A stretch of DNA of 64,000 nt, taken from NCBI RefSeq assembly GCF_021404305.1, contig NZ_JABFTX010000002.1, positions 310,001 to 374,000 of the forward strand. The letters are read 5' to 3'. This DNA is from Billgrantia ethanolica. Lineage in GTDB: Bacteria > Pseudomonadota > Gammaproteobacteria > Pseudomonadales > Halomonadaceae. This document shows positions 59,571 to 64,000 of the stretch, one piece after another. How positions within the stretch are numbered: position 1 is the first letter of the stretch; every line of letters starts with the position of its first letter. The notes beneath the pieces were generated by a model. That model was not told the origin of the DNA. It worked only from the letters and a program-made list of their open reading frames with translations, and did not search any database. Made by a program: the position numbers and the translations under genes.

Positions 59571-60503
59571 CTACGGCAGCGTCAGCTCCCGCGCCTCGCC
59601 CATCAGCAGCGCCCGGTTGGCTTCGAGCGCCTCGCGCAGGAAGTCCCACAGCAGCCTCACCCGCGCCAGGCGGCGCTGCTCCTGGCGCGCGGTGATCCAG
59701 AACTGGCGCACGATCTCCACCTCATCATTAAGCACGCTCTCGAGCCTGTCGCCGGTTTCGGCCATGAAGCAGGGCAGCACGGCGAGCCCCGCCCCCTGCA
59801 GGGCGGCGGCGTGCTGGGTGGTCACGCTGGTGCTGCGGATCGAGAAGTGCGGCGCCGTTCCGACCACCGCGGGGTCGAGCAGGGGGTCGAGGTAGCTGAG
59901 CTGCTCGCTGAAGATCAGGTCGTCGACGTAGCCGATCAGGCGGTGCCCGCCCAGATCGGCAATCCGCGCCGGGCGGCCGTGGCGCTGGAAGTAGGCCTGG
60001 CTGGCGTAGAGCCGCAGCCGGTAGTCGCACAGCCGAGAGATCACCAGACCCTGGCTTGCCGGGCGCTCGACGGTGATCGCCAGGTCCGCCTCGTGGCGGC
60101 TCAGGTTGACCACCCGCGGCAGGGCCAGCAGGTCCAGGGTGATGCCCGGATGGCGCTCGCAGAAGGCCGAGAGCAGCGGGGCGATCACCCAGGTGCCGAA
60201 GCCTTCGGTCACACCCAGGCGAATCTGACCGCCGAGCTGGCGGTTCTTGTCGGCCAGGCTCTCGCCTGCCTCGAAGGCATGGCGGGCCATCTCCTCGGCG
60301 TGGGCCAGCAGCTGCTGGCCGGCCTCGGTCAGGTGGTAGCCATGAGTGCTACGCTCAAAGAGTTGGGTATTGAGTTTCTGCTCGAAGCGTCGGGTGCGCC
60401 GCGACAGCGTGGAGTGGTCCAGGCCCAAGCGCCGGGCGGCATCGGTGAGCCGCTGGCTGCGCGCCACTTCGAGAAAGATCTGGATGTCTTGCCAGTCGAG
60501 CAT
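59571..60503 (-). CDS. LysR-family transcriptional regulator 3
   Basis: A 310-residue LysR regulator with HTH DIQIFLEVARSQRLTDAARRLGLDHSTLSRRTRRFEQ and an effector domain. It is divergent from mmsA, so probably regulates it. The ATG at 60503 has GAGG 9 bases upstream; a GTG at 60512 is possible. Its last codons (…EARELTLP, TAG at 59573-59571) lie in a 23-bp sequence repeated at 47624, where a truncated LysR tail remains. Confidence 0.92.
   Translation of the reverse strand: MLDWQDIQIFLEVARSQRLTDAARRLGLDHSTLSRRTRRFEQKLNTQLFERSTHGYHLTEAGQQLLAHAEEMARHAFEAGESLADKNRQLGGQIRLGVTEGFGTWVIAPLLSAFCERHPGITLDLLALPRVVNLSRHEADLAITVERPASQGLVISRLCDYRLRLYASQAYFQRHGRPARIADLGGHRLIGYVDDLIFSEQLSYLDPLLDPAVVGTAPHFSIRSTSVTTQHAAALQGAGLAVLPCFMAETGDRLESVLNDEVEIVRQFWITARQEQRRLARVRLLWDFLREALEANRALLMGEARELTLP
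59575..59597. repeat. 23-bp direct repeat, right copy
   Basis: Identical to 47624-47646. This copy is the intact 3' end of the LysR gene at 59571-60503. No integrase, transposase or tRNA is next to either copy. Confidence 0.75.
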
Positions 60504-60526
60504 GGCTCGCACCTCATGGAGTTCGT

Positions 60527-60627
60527 TTGTGCATTATTGCACAAGGCATGTGAAGAAGTGCCCGTTGTCACGCCGGCTCGTGGGTATATAGACTCGAATT
60601 CATCACGCTTCGTGTGTTTCTACACAC
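60527..60627. promoter_or_regulatory. Two palindromes between LysR 3 and mmsA
   Basis: TTGTGCA-TTAT-TGCACAA (60527-60544) is a 7-bp inverted repeat with LysR-type spacing, 24 bases from the LysR start. GTGTG-TTTCTA-CACAC (60612-60627) lies 58 bases before mmsA. Both share GTG...CAC arms and may be the recognition and activation sites of the adjacent LysR protein. Confidence 0.55.
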
Positions 60628-60684
60628 AAAGTCTACATCACGGCTTCAGCCGTGCGACGACTACAAGCACAACAGGAGTTCGCC

Positions 60685-62184
60685 ATGTCCATTCGTGAAA
60701 TTCCCATGTATATCGACGGCCAAGCCGTCCCGTCCCAGAGCCAGGAGTGGCGCGACGTGATCAACCCCGCCACTCAGGAAGTGGTGGCGCGTGTACCGTT
60801 CTGCACCGCCGAGGAGGTCGACCGCGCCGTGGCCAGCGCCAAGGAGGCATTCAAGACCTGGCGTAAGACACCGCTGGCCAAGCGCATGCGCATCATGCTT
60901 ACGCTTCAGGCGCTGATCCGCGAGCATACCGAGGAGCTCGCCGCGCTGATCACCGAGGAGCACGGCAAGACACTGCCCGACGCCGCCGGCGAGGTGGGCC
61001 GTGGCCTGGAGGTGGTGGAGCATGCCTGTTCCATCACCTCGCTGCAGCTTGGCGAGCTGGCCGAGAACGCGGCCAACGAGGTCGACGTCTATACCCTCAA
61101 TCAGCCGCTGGGGGTGGGCGCGGGCATCACCGCCTTCAACTTCCCGATCATGCTGCCGTGCTTCATGTTCCCGCTGGCTATCGCCACCGGTAACACCTTC
61201 GTGCTCAAGCCCTCCGAGCAGGACCCCAGCTCCACCATGCGTCTGGTCGAGCTGGCCCATGAGGCGGGCGTGCCGGCCGGCGTGCTCAACGTGGTGCACG
61301 GCGGCCCCGACGTGGCCAACCAGATCTGCGACCACCCGGACATCAAGGCGCTCTCCTTCATCGGCTCCACCAACGTGGGCACCCACATCTACCGCCGCGC
61401 TTCCGAGGCGGGCAAGCGGGTGCAGTCGATGATGGGCGCCAAGAACCACTGTGTCGTGATGCCAGATGCCAACCGCAGCCAGGCCATCAACAACCTGCTG
61501 GGCTCCGCCTTCGGTGCCGCCGGGCAACGCTGCATGGCCAACTCGGTAGTGGTGCTGGTGGGCGAAGCCAACCAGTGGCTCGACGACATCGTCGAGGGTG
61601 CGCGCAGCATGAAGGTGGGGCCGGGTACCCAGCGCGATGCCGATCTCGGTCCGTTGGTTTCCCCGGCGGCCAAGGAGCGCGTGGAGCGTCTGATCGCGGC
61701 CGGCGAGAAAGAGGGTGCCAGGCTGCTGGTCGATGGTCGCGGCTATCAGGTGGAAGGCTATCCTAACGGCAACTTCGTTGGCGCCACCGTCTTCGCCGAC
61801 GTCAAACCCGAGATGTCCATCTACCGTGAGGAGATCTTCGGACCGGTGTTGTGCGTGGTCAGCGTCGATACGCTGGACGAGGCGATCGCCTTCATCAATG
61901 CCAACCCCAACGGCAACGGTACCTCGATCTTCACCAACTCCGGCTGGGTGGCACGCCGCTTCGAGACCGACATCGACGTCGGCCAGGTGGGCATCAACGT
62001 GCCGATCCCGGTGCCGGTAGCCTACTTCAGCTTCACCGGCTCGCGAGCCTCTAAGCTCGGCGACCTAGGCCCCAACGGCAAGCAGGCGATCCAGTTCTGG
62101 ACCCAGACCAAGACCGTTACCGCACGCTGGTTCGAGCCCGAGAATGTCTCCAGCGGCATCAACAGCACCATTTCGCTCAGCTGA
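60685..62184 (+). CDS. mmsA: Methylmalonate-semialdehyde dehydrogenase (acylating)
   Basis: A 499-residue CoA-acylating aldehyde dehydrogenase. It converts methylmalonate semialdehyde to propionyl-CoA or malonate semialdehyde to acetyl-CoA, in valine, inositol or beta-alanine breakdown. Catalytic Cys is in FGAAGQRCMANSVVV, with GAGITAFNFPIMLPCFMFPLA and PVPVAYFSFTGSRASKLGDLG typical of MmsA. AGGAG is 7 bases upstream of the ATG at 60685. No mmsB is adjacent; the gene ends in a strong terminator, so it is monocistronic and probably under the divergent LysR. Confidence 0.94.
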   Translation: MSIREIPMYIDGQAVPSQSQEWRDVINPATQEVVARVPFCTAEEVDRAVASAKEAFKTWRKTPLAKRMRIMLTLQALIREHTEELAALITEEHGKTLPDAAGEVGRGLEVVEHACSITSLQLGELAENAANEVDVYTLNQPLGVGAGITAFNFPIMLPCFMFPLAIATGNTFVLKPSEQDPSSTMRLVELAHEAGVPAGVLNVVHGGPDVANQICDHPDIKALSFIGSTNVGTHIYRRASEAGKRVQSMMGAKNHCVVMPDANRSQAINNLLGSAFGAAGQRCMANSVVVLVGEANQWLDDIVEGARSMKVGPGTQRDADLGPLVSPAAKERVERLIAAGEKEGARLLVDGRGYQVEGYPNGNFVGATVFADVKPEMSIYREEIFGPVLCVVSVDTLDEAIAFINANPNGNGTSIFTNSGWVARRFETDIDVGQVGINVPIPVPVAYFSFTGSRASKLGDLGPNGKQAIQFWTQTKTVTARWFEPENVSSGINSTISLS

Positions 62185-62206
62185 CCCAACCCCGGCTCAG
62201 TATCCG

Positions 62207-62236
62207 GTCCCGCCCTAATGGGCGGGACTTTTTATT
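62207..62236 (+). terminator. Intrinsic terminator of mmsA
   Basis: GTCCCGCCC-TAAT-GGGCGGGAC, a perfect 9-bp stem, followed by TTTTTATT. Textbook rho-independent signal 22 bases beyond the stop. Confidence 0.9.
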
Positions 62237-62309
62237 AGAAGTATCTCAACGAAACAAACCTGCTAGAGTTGAAGAATCGTAAGGACACGATATGGAGGCA
62301 GTTTGCCGA

Positions 62310-64000
62310 TGCGCTGCGCGCTTGCCGGTGGTTCTGCCGGCTTGGCCAAATGGACGGCCGCTCTTCTCTTGCCCCTTTTGTGGCTGCTCTCATGGCAGGC
62401 CCAGGCCGTCGTCGATATCAGCTCTTCACCGCTCGCCATCAACCCGGCACCTCAAGTCGCGGTGCTGGAAGACGAAACTGCTCAGCTTGCCATCGAGCAG
62501 ATCCTGGAGCCGGCCGAGCCACTGCCTTGGCAGCAGTTGCAGCAGGAAGTACCCAACTTCGGTTTCACTCATTCAGCCTGGTGGCTGAGGCTGGAGCTCG
62601 CGAACGACTCCGCTGCTCCCTTGCGGCGCTTGCTCGAGCTGGCCTCGCCGCTGCCCGATTTCATCGATGCCTATGCGGTCGACGCCGAGGGCAGGGTGGT
62701 GCAACAGTGGAGCACCGGTAGCCGACGCCCATTCGCCACCCGCCCAGTGCGGCATCACGCCTTCGTGCTGCCGGTACTCGTGGGGGCGAATGAAACGCGG
62801 CAGGTATACGTGCGGATGGCGAGCCACGACGGCTTGGTGCCCGCCACGCCCCTGCGGCTGATGGACGACGTCAGATTCCTAGAGCGTACGCAAAGCGAGC
62901 TGATGTCCTACAGCGTGCTGTATGGCGGGCTGTTGGCGCTGCTGCTTTACAATCTGCTGACCTTTCTGGCCACCCGCGAGAAAGCCTTTCTGCATTCCGT
63001 GTTCTATCTGGGCGCTTTCCTGCTGTTCAACCTCTCGCTGCGAGGGTTCGGCTACCAGTTCCTGTGGCCGGAGTGGCCGCGCTTCAACCAGCAGATTCTG
63101 TTGCTCAGCGCGGGGCTGCTTTACGTCGCGCTCACCCTGTTCAGCCTCGACTATCTGACGCTCAAGCGGCAGGCCCCGCGGCTGGCCAAGGGGCTCGTGG
63201 TGCTTACGGGGCTGCTGGTGCTCAGCATACTGCCGAGCCTGGCCGATCGCTTCGCCTGGACACTGCGCGCGCTGGTACCGCTCAGCATAGGGTATGCGCT
63301 GCTCCTGCTCGGCACTGCTGCTTGGCTCAGTTTCCAGGGCGATCGGCTGGCGAGAATCTTCCTGTTGGGTTGGGGTGGCCTACTGGCGGGGGGCGCACTC
63401 TATGCACTGCGCCTGGGGGGCTTCGTGCCCTATGGGCTGGCCACTGAGTATGCGCTGGAGGCGGGGGCGGGCTTCGGCTTCCTGCTGATGGCCTTCGGTC
63501 TGGCCTGCAAGATCAATCGCCTCAAGCGTGCCAAGCTCGACGCAGAGCGCGAGACCTATGAGCTGCAGCGTACTCTCAATCACCAGCTCGAGACCCAGGT
63601 GCTGCAGCGTACCCAGGAGCTGGAGCAGGCTAATCGCAAGCTGGCGGCCATGGTGCGCACCGATCCACTGACAGGATTGCTCAATCGACGTCAGTTCGAA
63701 ACCCTGATCAACGAGGAGATCCAGCGCCGACATCGTGACGGCAAGCCGCTGCTGTTCGCCATGATGGATGTCGATGACTTCAAGCTCTTCAACGACACCT
63801 ACGGACACCAGGCAGGCGACGAAGTGCTCGTGGAGGTGGCCGCTCTCCTGAAGGCCCACTTCCGCCGCGCCGGCGATAGGCTGTTCCGGCTGGGCGGCGA
63901 GGAGTTCGGCATCCTGCTCGAGGCCGATTCGTTCGAGGCAGGCCGCTTCGCGCTGGAGCGCTTTCGCCACTCCTTGCAGCAGTTGCAGATCCCCCACCAA
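62310..64000 (+). CDS. 7TM-DISM sensor diguanylate cyclase, 3' end cut by window
   Basis: At least 563 residues. A signal segment (LLLPLLWLLSWQAQA) is followed by a periplasmic DISM-type beta domain (about 35-190). Seven hydrophobic segments follow (about 200-400), then a short coiled coil (ETYELQRTLNHQLETQVLQR) and a GGDEF domain with DPLTGLLNRRQFE, MMDVDDFKLFNDTYGHQAGDEVL and G-G-E-E-F near residue 530. The active motif predicts synthesis of cyclic di-GMP in response to an extracellular ligand, perhaps a carbohydrate or carboxylate. GGAGG lies about 10 bases before the ATG. Only the last part of GGDEF is missing. Confidence 0.93.

Noticed and set aside
47624-59597. Integrative element or prophage with attL/attR
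   Set aside because: No integrase, recombinase, phage or conjugation gene and no tRNA at either repeat; the left copy also has diverged LysR homology beyond the repeat, which site-specific integration would not give.
60685-62184. Generic or betaine aldehyde dehydrogenase instead of mmsA
   Set aside because: The PVPVAYFSFTGSRASKLGDLG segment and the lack of the usual catalytic Glu pattern fit CoA-acylating MmsA better.
1-64000. CRISPR arrays, rRNA, tRNA and insertion sequences
   Set aside because: I looked for regular direct repeats with spacers, rRNA-like conserved segments, tRNA cloverleaf ends and transposase motifs and found none; the short tandem repeats have no spacers.

Overview
The window looks like a GC-rich gammaproteobacterial chromosome, most likely a Halomonas-like organism. 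This is inferred from recC-recB-recD order, strong Shine-Dalgarno sequences, gene content and the many periplasmic-binding-protein-dependent carboxylate transporters; no marker gene settles it. I see no rRNA, tRNA, CRISPR array, transposase or integrase.

Layout. (1) 1-8341, minus: recC-recB-recD, coupled by ATGA overlaps, recD cut by the window edge. (2) 8512-11946: a 5'-nucleotidase/flavin reductase pair, a short AraC regulator, a secreted EF-hand protein and a DsbA-fold isomerase. (3) 12076-23273: a catabolic divergon. On the minus strand are two paralogous TAXI binding proteins around one fused TRAP permease, a D-2-hydroxyacid dehydrogenase, a carboxymuconolactone-decarboxylase-like protein and a LysR regulator. 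On the plus strand are a CaiB-type CoA-transferase, an HMG-CoA-lyase-like enzyme and an aconitase-like protein. (4) 23512-29682, plus: a DUF2294-like protein, a NIF3-like protein behind a terminator-bearing leader, a gate-domain membrane protein and a TctCAB transporter. (5) 29760-36116: malonyl-CoA synthetase with a decayed malonyl-CoA decarboxylase remnant, SelO, and kynA-kynB-kynU (tryptophan to anthranilate). (6) 36124-47595: a GntR-centred divergon with leuCD-like hydratase and DctPQM on one side, and an NTF2-like protein, ICL/PEP-mutase-family lyase, isochorismatase-fold amidase, two PuuE-like deacetylase-fold hydrolases and a fumarate-reductase-like flavoprotein on the other. (7) 47624-59597: a ~12-kb block bounded by a 23-bp direct repeat, carrying a TauD-type dioxygenase, two isochorismatase-fold proteins, a TAXI-TRAP system, a second ICL/PEP-mutase-family lyase, a TctABC system and LysR/GntR regulators. 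(8) 59571-64000: LysR, mmsA and a 7TM-DISM diguanylate cyclase cut by the right edge.

The central theme is scavenging of organic acids or their amides: five binding-protein-dependent secondary transporters, each beside its own enzymes and regulator. The best candidate for an undescribed system is region 6. Its enzymes can be ordered as uptake, cyclic-amide or imide ring opening, deamidation, enoate reduction or hydration, and C-C cleavage of a substituted malate-type acid. That order and the substrate are inference. A recurrent oddity is a set of short tandem duplications (14-25 bp) at gene boundaries, several of which straddle stop codons.
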